A DNA stretch of 64,000 nucleotides from Saprospiraceae bacterium (GCA_016717655.1 JADKFC010000006.1:186001-250000), one strand, 5' to 3'; counted from the first letter of the stretch, positions 53,124 to 62,454 are shown. Numbers and translations are program-made. The notes: generated from the letters alone by a model not told the origin.

Positions 53124-54391
53124 TTGTGCAATGCAATTTTAAGAATTTGAACAAAGTCATAGACATCGGTATAGCTGTTATACAAGGGCACAGGTGCCAC
53201 CCTGATTACATCGGGTTCTCGCCAGTCAGCTATCACGCCTCTTTCACTGAGATCATGATAAAGACTCTTATCTGCATTTTTTACACGAATGCTCAGCTGT
53301 GCCCCTCTTTGGTCAGGATCAGAAGGCGTAATGATGGAAATGTCATCACCCGGTATTTCCTTTATGAGTGTTTCAAAATACGCAGTCAATTTTTTCGATT
53401 TGTTTCGTAAGTTTTCAATCCCCGCTGCTTCAAATATCTCAAGACTGGCCTTAATTGCTGCCAAAGAAAGAATGGGTGGATTGCTGAGTTGCCACGCTTC
53501 AACCCCGTAGATTGGCTCAAAGTCATCCCTCATGATAAACCTTGTTTGTTTGTTGTGTCCCCACCATCCTTCAAACCTGGGCAAGGATGGCTTGTCTGCA
53601 TGTCTTTCATGTACAAAGGCGGCCCCAACACTGCCAGGTCCGGAATTAAGGTATTTATAAGTACACCACACCGCAAAATCAGGACCAGCTTCATGGAGAT
53701 TTAAAGGAACATTTCCGGCACCGTGTGCGCAGTCAAATCCAACCTTACATCCTTTGGCATGCGCTAATTGGGTGATGTGCGCCATGTCAAAATACTGCCC
53801 TGTATAATAATTGGTATTGCCCAACATTACCAGTGCTATGGCTTCCCCCTGCTCTTGGATGATCTCTTCGATATCCTCCATGCGCAAACAGTATTCACCT
53901 GGCCTGGCTTTTAAGGCAATGAGGCTGTCTTCAACATGAAAGCCATGGTACCTTATTTGGGAAGCAACGGCGTATCTGTCAGATGGAAAAGCATCGTGCT
54001 CTATTAATATTTTATATCGTGTTGGGCTTGGTTGATAAAAAGAAACCATCATGAGATGCAAATTGACGGTCAGTGTATTCATTACCACCACCTCTGAGTC
54101 TTTGGCACCAACCACTCTTGCCATAGATGAGGTAAGTTGTTCATGATAGGGCATCCATGGGTTTTTGGCGTGGAAATGTCCCTCTACACCAAACTGGCCC
54201 CAGTCATTTAGCTCCTGAAGTATGGCATCTTTGGTGTTTGTGGGTTGAAGTCCCAGTGAGTTGCCGCAGAAATACAAATAGGGATCTCCATTTTGTTGTT
54301 TCGGAAAAAGAAATTGATGCCGAAATTGTTTCAGGTCATCATTTTCGTCTTGTGTTATTGCGTAGTTTCTATCGTTGGAATATAAGGTCAT
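53120..54391 (-). CDS. kynU: Kynureninase
   Basis: A 423-residue PLP enzyme that cleaves 3-hydroxykynurenine to 3-hydroxyanthranilate and alanine. The start at 54391 (MTLYSNDRNYAITQDEND) overlaps the upstream gene stop by 4 bp. The PLP lysine is in FAVWCTYKYLNSGPGSVGAAF, DCAHGAGNVPLNLHE holds the Asp that binds the pyridine nitrogen, and FCGNSLGLQP and FEGWWGHNKQTRF are typical of the family. Because the monooxygenase gene is next to it, 3-hydroxykynurenine is the likely substrate. Confidence 0.95.
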   Translation of the reverse strand: MTLYSNDRNYAITQDENDDLKQFRHQFLFPKQQNGDPYLYFCGNSLGLQPTNTKDAILQELNDWGQFGVEGHFHAKNPWMPYHEQLTSSMARVVGAKDSEVVVMNTLTVNLHLMMVSFYQPSPTRYKILIEHDAFPSDRYAVASQIRYHGFHVEDSLIALKARPGEYCLRMEDIEEIIQEQGEAIALVMLGNTNYYTGQYFDMAHITQLAHAKGCKVGFDCAHGAGNVPLNLHEAGPDFAVWCTYKYLNSGPGSVGAAFVHERHADKPSLPRFEGWWGHNKQTRFIMRDDFEPIYGVEAWQLSNPPILSLAAIKASLEIFEAAGIENLRNKSKKLTAYFETLIKEIPGDDISIITPSDPDQRGAQLSIRVKNADKSLYHDLSERGVIADWREPDVIRVAPVPLYNSYTDVYDFVQILKIALHK

Positions 54392-55425
54392 GATGTAGGA
54401 ATGCTTTTTCCCAGCCAGTTGAGTACGTTGTCTAACCAAATGGCATTGTGTTCTGCTCGTGTAATAATATTTTGTGATAAGGCCTGGTCCAGGATTTTTC
54501 CGGGATAACAGCCGGGCACCGTATCCATCTCTCCCAGAGGGTATGGGTCGTCCATGCCTGCAATGATTTGTTCAACCCCTTGTCTTTTTACCAGAAGTTC
54601 AAAGCTGAGCACATCGTGAACAAGGGTGTCATAAAACACATTGGTATCTGAAGTGTGAATTCTTGGGTTTACCGCACCCGGAAAAAGATCAGGTCTGCCT
54701 TCAAAGCCCTGGATCCTTCTTCCCATATTAACCTGGCCAAATTGATTGCCATGGGCAAAACAGGTTCTGGTATCAGGAAACCTGGATGGAAAATCGTATA
54801 GGGTAAAAAAGTGAAAAGTATCTGCCGTAAGGGCACACATCCACACAAGGTGGAATCGCCAGAATTGATCTTGTAAGGCTACAATTTCAGGGCCATCATA
54901 AGGGTGAATTTCAATGGCCAGCTGATACCGGTTGGCCAGTTCAAAGATTGGGTAACAAGAAGGGTCTGCTACAGAAGTCCATTGATTGTGCTGGTTCAAA
55001 AAATGGGTAGGAAGACAGAGCACCTGCATTTTAAGATGGGTGACACACCGTTCTATTTCTAAAAGCGCGTCGTCAATGTATCTGGGCTGAATTACAAACC
55101 CGCCTGTAAACTTAGTTGGGTAGTCATGCTGCAAAGAGGCATTAAAGTCGTTCTGAAACCGTAGCACATCTCTGGTGGTGTTCCGTTCCATGCCATTGCA
55201 ATAGAGCTGAGATAAATTGAGGACAATGTTATGGTCTATGTGGTTTTGTTCCATCCAGACCAATTTTTCTGAAAGGAAAAAACTGGGGTCTGTTACAGGT
55301 CGGGACCATTGGCCTTGGCGCATAAACTTACGGTCGTCATCTACAGAAAAGATCTGTTGGTCAACCATAAATCGGGGTATTTGTCCCGGTTCAGGAAGCA
55401 GATGAGAGTGGGCGTTAATACGCAT
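54388..55425 (-). CDS. acmsd: 2-amino-3-carboxymuconate-6-semialdehyde decarboxylase
   Basis: A 345-residue amidohydrolase-superfamily decarboxylase. The metal-binding INAHSHLLP (HxH) opens the protein, and AIEIHPYDGPE, FAHGNQFGQVNMGRR and AGMDDPYPLGEMD supply further His/Asp ligands of the barrel. It removes CO2 from the unstable product of 3-hydroxyanthranilate dioxygenase and so keeps it from closing to quinolinate. Length agrees with the ACMSD family (about 335). It starts 14 bp after the dioxygenase stop and overlaps kynU by 4 bp. Confidence 0.9.
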   Translation of the reverse strand: MRINAHSHLLPEPGQIPRFMVDQQIFSVDDDRKFMRQGQWSRPVTDPSFFLSEKLVWMEQNHIDHNIVLNLSQLYCNGMERNTTRDVLRFQNDFNASLQHDYPTKFTGGFVIQPRYIDDALLEIERCVTHLKMQVLCLPTHFLNQHNQWTSVADPSCYPIFELANRYQLAIEIHPYDGPEIVALQDQFWRFHLVWMCALTADTFHFFTLYDFPSRFPDTRTCFAHGNQFGQVNMGRRIQGFEGRPDLFPGAVNPRIHTSDTNVFYDTLVHDVLSFELLVKRQGVEQIIAGMDDPYPLGEMDTVPGCYPGKILDQALSQNIITRAEHNAIWLDNVLNWLGKSIPTS

Positions 55426-55439
55426 AAAACGGATTTTGG

Positions 55440-55978
55440 CTATTGATCATTGTCGACAGGCATCACAGGAGGTTCCATCACATGTCCGCAATTTTTACAG
55501 GTGCGAAGATCCAGATCGGCATAGAATTTTTGAAAATGACAGGCAGATCTCTTTCAATGTTGTCTAACATAAACTTTTCGTTGTAGAGCTCGTGGCTACA
55601 TTCCTCGCAATACCAAGCAAGGCCGTCTTCCATGTGGCCGGGTCTTATTTGTTCAATGACAAGACCCACCGTATTGGCTCCTCTTTGGGGCGAATGGGGA
55701 ATATCGGATGGAAGTAGATAAATTTCACCTTCTTTGATGTCCACTCTTTTGATTACTCCTTCATCCACCACTTTGAGGTGGATATCTCCTTCCACCTGAT
55801 AAAAAAATTCTGGAGTTCCATTGAGGTGAAAGTCTTTTCTAGCATTGGGGCCTCCAACCACCATTACAATGTATTCGCCGTTTTGCCATACGCACTTATT
55901 GCCCACAGGAGGCTTGAGCAAGTGTCTGTTTTCATCAATCCAGGCTTTTAGATTGAATTTGGGTAATAATCTGGACAT
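55440..55978 (-). CDS. nbaC: 3-Hydroxyanthranilate 3,4-dioxygenase (frameshifted near the C-terminus)
   Basis: About 179 residues. The cupin core has GGPNARKDFHLNGTPEFFYQ (metal His and Glu) and LPSDIPHSPQRGANTVGLVIE. After it come the four cysteines of the second, rubredoxin-like iron site: WYCEECSHELY in the first frame and LRTCKNCGHVMEPPVMP in the next. The first frame ends prematurely at 55478; one lost T in the run ATTTTC near 55535 restores it, with the stop at 55440-55442. With the repair, length and both metal sites agree with the bacterial family. The enzyme opens the aromatic ring with O2. Confidence 0.92.
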
Positions 55979-56062
55979 TGGTTAGATTTTGTCATAAAAG
56001 TAAGAAATGTACCGCGATCTGTCAAAAAGCAGTTCAACTAGATGAAGAAAGAGTCATTTATC

Positions 56063-57517
56063 TCAATATTGAATGCAAACATTTTTGGCTTCTGTAAAAA
56101 AGCGCAGGGCTTCAAGGCCCCCTTCTCTACCCACTCCACTGTTTTTCACCCCACCAAATGGAGTACGCAAATCGCGAAGCAGCCAGGTGTTTACCCAAAC
56201 AATACCCGATTGGATTTCTTGGGCCATTCTGTGCACCCTGCTGTTGTTTTCTGTCCAAATACTGCAAGCAAGACCATATCGACTGTCGTTGGCCCAATGC
56301 AGCACTTCTTCTTCTGTTTCGAAATTGGCAAGGGTAACAACAGGGCCAAAGATCTCTTCCTGATTGGTAACGCATTGATTGGAAAGCCCTTCAATGACCG
56401 TTGGTGCAATGAACCATCCTTCTTCAAAGCCTTTGGGAAAGACAGCATGGCCGCCACACAAAATTTGGCCTCCTTCTTTTTTGGCTATTTCGATGTGGTT
56501 TAATATTTTTTCATAATGGGGTTTAGAAACAATGGCTCCAATACGACTTGTTTCTTTTATCGGGTCGCCAATTTCCATCTGGCTGGCCAAACCGATTAAA
56601 TCGGATTTAAACTTTTCGTAAATTCCCTTTTGTACAAAGATGCGCGACCCACACAAGCAGATTTGACCCTGATTGACAAAAGAGGAGCGCAACACTGTAT
56701 GCAACATTTTGTCATAGTTGCAATCATCAAAAATAATGATGGGATTTTTTCCGCCCATTTCTAGTGACAGTTTTTTAAACTGGGGAGCTGCGATGCTGGC
56801 GATTTCTCTGCCTACCCTTGTACTTCCTGTAAATGAAATTGCTTTGATCTCAGGGTGCCTGCTGATAGCGTCACCTACATCGGGCCCAAGTCCATGAACA
56901 ATGTTGAGCACACCCGGCGGGAAGCCTGCCTCTATGCAGACCTCTGATAATAAAAAGGCAGTCAATGGTGTAACCTCAGAAGGTTTGGCAATGACTGCGT
57001 TTCCGGCTGCCAAAGCAGGGGCAATTTTCCAGGTAAATAGATAGAGGGGCAGGTTCCACGGCGAAATACAGGCTACTACACCAATGGGTTGGCGAAGTGT
57101 ATAGTTGATGGCATTAGATCCTAGTGTTTCGTGGGCTTCTGAAGAAAACTGGGTAATGGCGTGTCCAAAAAATCGCAAATTTGCTATTGCTCTGGGTATA
57201 TCCATTGCCTTGGTGAGCCATAGGGGTTTGCCGTTGTCAACACTTTCTGCAAGGGCAAATTCATCAAATCTTTTTTCAATGCCATCTGCCAGGGCGTTGA
57301 GGAGCCTACACCTTTCATCTTGTGAGGTGGATCCCCAACTTTTCTGCGCCTTTTGAGCAGCAGCTACTGCCATGTCTACCTCATGCTTTTTTCCTGAGGC
57401 CAGTTGGCTGTATACTTTCCCATAGGCAGGATTGTATACGTCAAGCCATTCTCCTGATGCGGAGGGCACCAGCGTTCCATCAATATAATGCAACAAATGG
57501 GCTGGAAAAACGGACAT
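56063..57517 (-). CDS. Aldehyde dehydrogenase, probable 2-aminomuconate-6-semialdehyde dehydrogenase
   Basis: A 484-residue NAD-dependent aldehyde dehydrogenase. SFTGSTRVGREI is the NAD-loop, KLSLEMGGKNPIIIFDD holds the catalytic Glu, and FVNQGQICLCGSRIFV holds the catalytic Cys. PWNLPLYLFTWKIAPALAAGN and EEIFGPVVTLANF are standard. As the first gene of the kynurenine operon (84 bp before the dioxygenase), its substrate is most likely 2-aminomuconate semialdehyde; ALDH8/AMSDH-type enzymes look like this. No exact TAnnTTTG box was seen upstream of the start. Confidence 0.9.
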   Translation of the reverse strand: MSVFPAHLLHYIDGTLVPSASGEWLDVYNPAYGKVYSQLASGKKHEVDMAVAAAQKAQKSWGSTSQDERCRLLNALADGIEKRFDEFALAESVDNGKPLWLTKAMDIPRAIANLRFFGHAITQFSSEAHETLGSNAINYTLRQPIGVVACISPWNLPLYLFTWKIAPALAAGNAVIAKPSEVTPLTAFLLSEVCIEAGFPPGVLNIVHGLGPDVGDAISRHPEIKAISFTGSTRVGREIASIAAPQFKKLSLEMGGKNPIIIFDDCNYDKMLHTVLRSSFVNQGQICLCGSRIFVQKGIYEKFKSDLIGLASQMEIGDPIKETSRIGAIVSKPHYEKILNHIEIAKKEGGQILCGGHAVFPKGFEEGWFIAPTVIEGLSNQCVTNQEEIFGPVVTLANFETEEEVLHWANDSRYGLACSIWTENNSRVHRMAQEIQSGIVWVNTWLLRDLRTPFGGVKNSGVGREGGLEALRFFTEAKNVCIQY

Positions 57518-57621
57518 TGGATATGATTTGCTGCGAAATTAAGGTGAATTTCTGAAAGAAGTGCATGGTGTAAGGTGTAAAGTCCTTAGGAGCTGCCTGT
57601 CAGGAATTAAAAATAATCCCC

Positions 57622-57629
57622 TATTTTTG
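57622..57629 (+). promoter_or_regulatory. -7 promoter box of the GNAT-DUF1801-RibD genes
   Basis: TATTTTTG matches TAnnTTTG and lies 5 bp before the ATG at 57635, which implies a nearly leaderless mRNA. Confidence 0.5.
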
Positions 57630-57634
57630 GAACC

Positions 57635-58174
57635 ATGATGGAAACCCTTTTTACCGAAAGACTAATTCTCAGGGAGCTTATGGACAGCGATGCTGCAGAT
57701 TTATTTGCCATTCGGAGCAGTGAAGAAGTAAACCGGTACATTGAAAGACCGGCTTATCAGGATATAAGTGAGTTGGAGAACTATATAGTGACCCAAAAGG
57801 AGAAGTCAGAAATTGGTGAATGGGTAATTTTGGGAATAGTGTTGAAGCAAACATCCGTTTTAGTCGGAAGTATTTGTTTGTTTTCTTTTTCAGAAGATAG
57901 GACATCGTGTGAACTGGGTTATGAGCTTCACCCCTCTTATCAGGGAAGAGGCCTGATGGTAGAAGCCATGGAGACACTTCTTAATTACTTATCAAAATCA
58001 AGCACCCTGCAAAACCTGCAGGCCGTTATAAATCCTGAAAACAAGGCGTCATTGCTTCTGGCTTTTAAGCTGGGCTTTAAAAAGGGAAGGCAGCTGGATA
58101 TAGTAAAAGCACCTTACCAATGTTATTATCTGGGCATCCACGGCCAGACCCAAATTGAGTCTAAAATTGAATAA
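57635..58174 (+). CDS. GNAT family N-acetyltransferase (RimJ/RimL-like)
   Basis: A 179-residue acetyltransferase. TERLILRELMDSDAADLFAI is the usual start of the RimJ/RimL subgroup, VGSICLFSFSEDRTSCELGYEL is the central sheet, and HPSYQGRGLMVEAMETLL is the acetyl-CoA loop (QGRGLM). NLQAVINPENKASLLLAFKLGFKK completes the fold. The substrate may be a protein N-terminus or a small amine. The next gene begins 2 bp after the stop, so the genes are cotranscribed. Confidence 0.88.
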   Translation: MMETLFTERLILRELMDSDAADLFAIRSSEEVNRYIERPAYQDISELENYIVTQKEKSEIGEWVILGIVLKQTSVLVGSICLFSFSEDRTSCELGYELHPSYQGRGLMVEAMETLLNYLSKSSTLQNLQAVINPENKASLLLAFKLGFKKGRQLDIVKAPYQCYYLGIHGQTQIESKIE

Positions 58175-58176
58175 CG

Positions 58177-58527
58177 ATGGAATTATTTAATGATTATTTT
58201 GTTGCTTTGGGGAGTGAGGTTCGAGAAAGGATGGAGCAAATCTCAAAGATAGTAAAGGAGGAAGCACCTGAAGCGAAACCAACGTTAAAATACAACATGC
58301 CCGGCTACGAATGGAATGGCTACCTCATTCATTTTTCTGCCTTCAAACAACACATTGGCTTGTATGCCATTCCCAACCAGCTTCCTGAATTTGCAGAAAA
58401 ATTAATAGGATTTAAAACAGGAAAAGGATCCATGCAAATTTTACATACACAGACTATTCCTGAAGACCTGATCAGGGAAATGATTCGTTATAAGTTATCT
58501 CAAAATAGTAAAAAAGGAAATGGATAA
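58177..58527 (+). CDS. DUF1801 (YdhG-like) protein
   Basis: A 116-residue protein of the DUF1801/YdhG family with its signature KYNMPGYEWNGYLIHFSAFKQHIGLY and FKTGKGSMQI. Related proteins bind iron or act as iron chaperones in Gram-positives; for this subgroup function is not established. It sits between a GNAT and a dihydrofolate-reductase-like gene; its stop lies 8 bp inside the next frame if the first ATG of that gene is used. Confidence 0.83.
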   Translation: MELFNDYFVALGSEVRERMEQISKIVKEEAPEAKPTLKYNMPGYEWNGYLIHFSAFKQHIGLYAIPNQLPEFAEKLIGFKTGKGSMQILHTQTIPEDLIREMIRYKLSQNSKKGNG

Positions 58528-59068
58528 AAAGTTGTATCCAATGGGTAAAACCTCTTTGTATATTGCTTGTAGCCTGGATGGTTACATAGCTGCACCTGGC
58601 AACAATTTGGACTTTTTATCATGCGTGGAAGATGGTGATGAAGATTACGGTTACCATGATTTTGTAAACAAAGTGGACACCGTTATTGTGGGTCGTAAAA
58701 CCTATGATTGGGTTGAAAAGCATGCATCTTATCCTCATACCGATAAGAAGAGTTATGTAATCAGCACAAGGGGAGGTGAGGCAAAAGAAAACCTGCAATT
58801 TTACAATGGAGACGTAGCCCAACTTGTATCCCAGCTTAAAGCCGACGGACATCAAATCTACTGCGAAGGAGGGGCTGATATTTTGCATCAACTGCTGATG
58901 AAAGATATGATTGACGAAATGATTATTTCCTATATTCCTGTACTTTTAGGAGGGGGCACACTGCTTTTTAAGCCAGGATCGCCAATGTTAAAGTACAAGC
59001 TGATTTCGGTTCAAACCTACCCGAAAGGATTGATGCAGGTCAGGTATGAGAGAGATCAATTTATTTAA
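58520..59068 (+). CDS. Dihydrofolate reductase-like protein (RibD C-terminal family)
   Basis: A 182-residue protein. SLYIACSLDGYIAAPGNNLDFL starts the DHFR-like domain, VIVGRKTYDWVEKHASYP and YCEGGADILHQLLMKDMIDEMI follow, and SYIPVLLGGGTLLF ends the NADPH site, as in YyaP/YwjB-type proteins. It lacks the deaminase part of RibD. The first ATG (58520) or that at 58541 may be the start; the second aligns better with relatives. True substrate unknown; it need not be folate. Confidence 0.85.
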   Translation: MDKKLYPMGKTSLYIACSLDGYIAAPGNNLDFLSCVEDGDEDYGYHDFVNKVDTVIVGRKTYDWVEKHASYPHTDKKSYVISTRGGEAKENLQFYNGDVAQLVSQLKADGHQIYCEGGADILHQLLMKDMIDEMIISYIPVLLGGGTLLFKPGSPMLKYKLISVQTYPKGLMQVRYERDQFI

Positions 59069-59117
59069 ATTTGATGTATCTTTAACAAAACTTTGATTTG
59101 AAAGTAAATTCTAAAAG

Positions 59118-59777
59118 ATGACACTTAAAAAAAGGATAATTATGGTTTTAGTGGCACTTAGCCACATAGCAACAGCTCAAATTGGAGTGATTTTGCCGGG
59201 ATTGCAACAAAGATTTGAATGGCGCAACCAGGCCAAAAGGTTTGAAATTTTAGACAATAAATTTATGATTACCGCTGGGAAAGGAACAGATATGTTCAGA
59301 GATCCGGGGGTAAGCTATAACACAGATAATGCACCTAAAATATTGACAACCGTGACGGGTGACTTTGTGGCATCTGCTGCAGTTTCTCATGGGTTTATAA
59401 ATAAATGGGATGGTGGAGCCCTGGTGCTTTTGCAGGATAGTTTTAATTGGGTAAAATTTTGTTTTGAAAAAGATTATTTGGGTAAAAACAGGATAGTAAG
59501 CGTGGTTACGCGAGAGGTTTCTGATGATTGCAATTCAGCTTATATAAATGGCTCCAGGGTTTATCTAAAAATGGCAAGAAAGGGCAAGGTGGTGACTTTG
59601 TACTATTCTGAAGATAGGCTTAACTGGACCCTGGTGAGACACGTACAACTTGCCTGGGACAAAGACCTGAAGTTCGGATTTTTAGCTCAGTCGCCAACAG
59701 GTGAAAGCTGTACTGCTACTTTTGAAGATCTTTATTTTGAATATAAAACCATAAATGATCCTTATCTGGGCCAATAA
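59118..59777 (+). CDS. DUF1349 (concanavalin-like) secreted protein
   Basis: A 219-residue protein with a signal peptide (ends near ATAQ, residue 21) and a jelly-roll domain of the DUF1349 type: DMFRDPGVSYNTDNAPKI, ALVLLQDSFNWVKFCFEKDY, VYLKMARKGKVVTLYYSED and LKFGFLAQSPTGESCTATF. Such domains bind carbohydrates. It precedes a small membrane protein and a GH97 glycosidase in one direction, so a carbohydrate role fits the context. Confidence 0.8.
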   Translation: MTLKKRIIMVLVALSHIATAQIGVILPGLQQRFEWRNQAKRFEILDNKFMITAGKGTDMFRDPGVSYNTDNAPKILTTVTGDFVASAAVSHGFINKWDGGALVLLQDSFNWVKFCFEKDYLGKNRIVSVVTREVSDDCNSAYINGSRVYLKMARKGKVVTLYYSEDRLNWTLVRHVQLAWDKDLKFGFLAQSPTGESCTATFEDLYFEYKTINDPYLGQ

Positions 59778-59788
59778 AAACAAAGAGC

Positions 59789-60061
59789 ATGGTAAAAATT
59801 TTAGCATGGATTTTCATCTTTTTTAATGTTTACATGGGTGGAAATTTTTTCCTTAATGCAATAGGCATTTTACAAGATAGTAAATATGGGGTAGGTGCTA
59901 CCAGACTATATGCAGTATTGCTACTGGCCATGGCAGGGGCATCGGTCTATTTTATGTTTGTTAAATCGAATGCAAAAATGGCACTTTGGATTGGGGCAGG
60001 GGCCTGGGTGTTGATATTTTTTATTTTACTTGCCAATATGATTTTTGGAAAATACAATTGA
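59789..60061 (+). CDS. Small membrane protein of unknown function
   Basis: A 90-residue protein with three predicted membrane helices (ILAWIFIFFNVYMGGNFFL, TRLYAVLLLAMAGASVYFM, MALWIGAGAWVLIFFILLAN). It starts 11 bp after the DUF1349 gene and ends 5 bp before the GH97 start. The tight spacing suggests one transcript; I recognise no family. Confidence 0.65.
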   Translation: MVKILAWIFIFFNVYMGGNFFLNAIGILQDSKYGVGATRLYAVLLLAMAGASVYFMFVKSNAKMALWIGAGAWVLIFFILLANMIFGKYN

Positions 60062-60066
60062 TAGTA

Positions 60067-62160
60067 ATGAAGAAGTGGATGTTTTTTTTAATAGTTATCA
60101 TGGGCATTATGTCATGCCATTCTGTACCAAAAGAAATAAAAGTTGCCTCTCCTGATGGGAACATCGTACTACAAGCCGGGACCGAAACCGGAGGGGTGGT
60201 GTATTATAAGGTTGATTATAAGGGAAAGACCGTTATTGACACTTCGGGACTTGGTATTTTGGGTAAGAACCTAAATTTAACCAAAGGTTTTGAAGTTAGC
60301 GATGTAGTCTATAATTCGCACAAGGGCAGCTGGAAACCGGTTCTTGGTGAAGTAGCTGAAATCGTGGAAAACTACAATGAAATGAAGTTGAGTCTTAAAG
60401 CTGAGTCGGGACAAAAAATGGATGTAATATTCAGGGTATTTGATGATGGTCTTGGTTTTAGGTATCACATTCCCAAACAAGGCACAACTGATACTATGAC
60501 AGTTCTTGATGAAGTATCTGAGTTTGCATTGACAGGAGACCATCAGTCATGGTGGATACCTGGAGATTATGACAGCAATGAGCATGTATATTCAACTTCC
60601 AATCTAAGTGAGATTGATGCTTTTGCCTATAATGCACCAAGCTATGAAAAAAAGATTTATACCCAGCACATTGTTTTGCCAAAAGCGGTTCAAACACCAT
60701 TTACCATGAAAGCAGCAGATGGTGTGCATCTATGTATCCATGAAGCTGCTTTAAAGGATTTTCCGGCACTTCATCTTAATTATATGGGCAACAACATGAT
60801 GAAGGCCCAACTGATCCCGTCTGCTGATTCTACCGTAAAATCTATAAATGTATTGCCTTTCACAAGCCCTTGGAGGAGTGTAAATATAGCGGGTGATGCA
60901 GCCGGCCTGTTAAACTCCAAATTGATATTGAATCTCAATGATCCCTGTGCATTGGCAGAAACATCGTGGATCAAAGCCCAAAAATATGTAGGAATCTGGT
61001 GGCTTATGCACATAGGCAAGGCTAGCTGGGACTACGCGGGTGGATCTAAAGATGGCAAGCCACATGGCAGGCATGGAGCCACTACAGAAAATACAAAAAA
61101 ATACATTGATTTTGCCGCGCAACATGGCTTTGATGGCGTTTTGGTTGAAGGCTGGAACGTCGGGTGGGAAGATTGGTTCGGTAAATGGCAGGATTCTGTT
61201 TTTAACTTTTCACAGCCTTATCCCGATTACAATATAGATGAGCTGAGTAAGTATGCTGCTGATAAAGGGGTGAAAATAATCATGCACCACGAAACATCAT
61301 CTGCTGTTACCAACTATGAGAAACAAATGGAATCGGCCTACCAATTCATGAATAAGTATGGGATCAATACAGTAAAGACAGGCTATGTAGGCAAAATCAT
61401 TCCTAAAGGCGAATGGCATGATGGACAGTGGATGGTCAACCATTATTTGAGGGTAGCCAAAGCTACAGCCGACCACAAGATCATGGTGAATATGCACGAA
61501 TCCCATCGCCCGGCAGGTATGAATCGCACCTACCCCAATTGGCTTTCTTGTGAGGCCTCAAGGGGCATGGAATTTAATGCCTGGAGTGCCGGAAATCCTC
61601 CTGAACACGAAACTATTCTGCCCTTCACCAGAATTATGGGTGGAGGCTTTGATTATACACCTGGCATTTTTGAGACCAGAATGAACGCGCACGACAAAAA
61701 CAAAAAAGAAATCGTGCATACCACCGTGGCCAAACAACTTGCCTTGTATGTGACCCTCTACAGTCCACTGCAAATGGCGGCAGACTTGCCGGAGATGTAT
61801 GAAAAAAGAATGGATGTTTTTCAATTTATCAAAGATGTTCCGGCAGATTGGCAAGACACCCGGGTTCTTAACGCAGAGGTGGGTGACTATGTCAGCATAG
61901 CCAGAAAAGATAAATTTTCACAAAACTGGTTCATTGGATCCATTTCAGACGAGAAAGCCAGAAAGTTTGAGTTTAAACTTGATTTTTTGGATGAAGGAGC
62001 AAGTTATGAGGCTACTCTTTATGAGGATGGTGAAGGTGCGCATTGGCAGAACAATCCATATCCCGTTAAAATCTCCAAACGTAAGATTAAGAAAGGCGAT
62101 GTATTAATGGTTAATCTGGCTGAAGGTGGGGGCACTGCCATTTCTTTGATGAAGCAGTGA
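60067..62160 (+). CDS. Glycoside hydrolase family 97 lipoprotein, inverting (SusB-like) type
   Basis: A 698-residue protein. The start at 60067 opens the lipoprotein signal MKKWMFFLIVIMGIMSC, lipidated at C17, so the enzyme is anchored in a membrane. The N-terminal beta domain covers about 20-290, and the (beta/alpha)8 barrel starts at YVGIWWLMHIGKASWDY. KIIMHHETSSAVTNYEKQME and MVNMHESHRPAGMNRTYPNW carry the glutamates that serve as general base in SusB-type inverting members; the retaining subgroup has Asp instead. CEASRGMEFNAWS gives a further Glu. An alpha-glucosidase activity is the best guess. It follows a DUF1349 protein; there is no SusC/D pair next to it. Confidence 0.9.
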   Translation: MKKWMFFLIVIMGIMSCHSVPKEIKVASPDGNIVLQAGTETGGVVYYKVDYKGKTVIDTSGLGILGKNLNLTKGFEVSDVVYNSHKGSWKPVLGEVAEIVENYNEMKLSLKAESGQKMDVIFRVFDDGLGFRYHIPKQGTTDTMTVLDEVSEFALTGDHQSWWIPGDYDSNEHVYSTSNLSEIDAFAYNAPSYEKKIYTQHIVLPKAVQTPFTMKAADGVHLCIHEAALKDFPALHLNYMGNNMMKAQLIPSADSTVKSINVLPFTSPWRSVNIAGDAAGLLNSKLILNLNDPCALAETSWIKAQKYVGIWWLMHIGKASWDYAGGSKDGKPHGRHGATTENTKKYIDFAAQHGFDGVLVEGWNVGWEDWFGKWQDSVFNFSQPYPDYNIDELSKYAADKGVKIIMHHETSSAVTNYEKQMESAYQFMNKYGINTVKTGYVGKIIPKGEWHDGQWMVNHYLRVAKATADHKIMVNMHESHRPAGMNRTYPNWLSCEASRGMEFNAWSAGNPPEHETILPFTRIMGGGFDYTPGIFETRMNAHDKNKKEIVHTTVAKQLALYVTLYSPLQMAADLPEMYEKRMDVFQFIKDVPADWQDTRVLNAEVGDYVSIARKDKFSQNWFIGSISDEKARKFEFKLDFLDEGASYEATLYEDGEGAHWQNNPYPVKISKRKIKKGDVLMVNLAEGGGTAISLMKQ

Positions 62161-62180
62161 TTTCCTGAAAGAGCTGCTAT

Positions 62181-62454
62181 TTAACAACTGGCATTGGGGT
62201 TGTCGTAGTTGTCACTTTGATCTTCAAATGTTTCATCCAGGCACACAAAATCTTTTTCAACCAACAAAAAGATTTCGCTGTCGTCTGCAGGTTTGAATAT
62301 ATGTTTATATCCTACATCATCACTTGTGTACCAGGCTGAGGCTAATTTTTGTTCCATAAACACGGTAACCACATTGTTTTCATAAGAGGCTGACAATATA
62401 TCAGAACCCTCCATGCTTTTCAAGCGATAGGTTTCCCTTGATGCGCAGTTTCAT
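62181..62454 (-). CDS. Small protein of unknown function (probable frameshift near the start)
   Basis: About 90 residues. The larger part (YRLKSMEGSDILSASYENN to DQSDNYDNPNASC) is open from 62423 down but has only a TTG or an internal ATG as start. In the other frame an ATG at 62454 stands 24 bp after a consensus -7 box, and an indel between 62430 and 62450 would join the two. The protein is acidic, without signal peptide or known motif. I do not recognise it. Confidence 0.45.
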
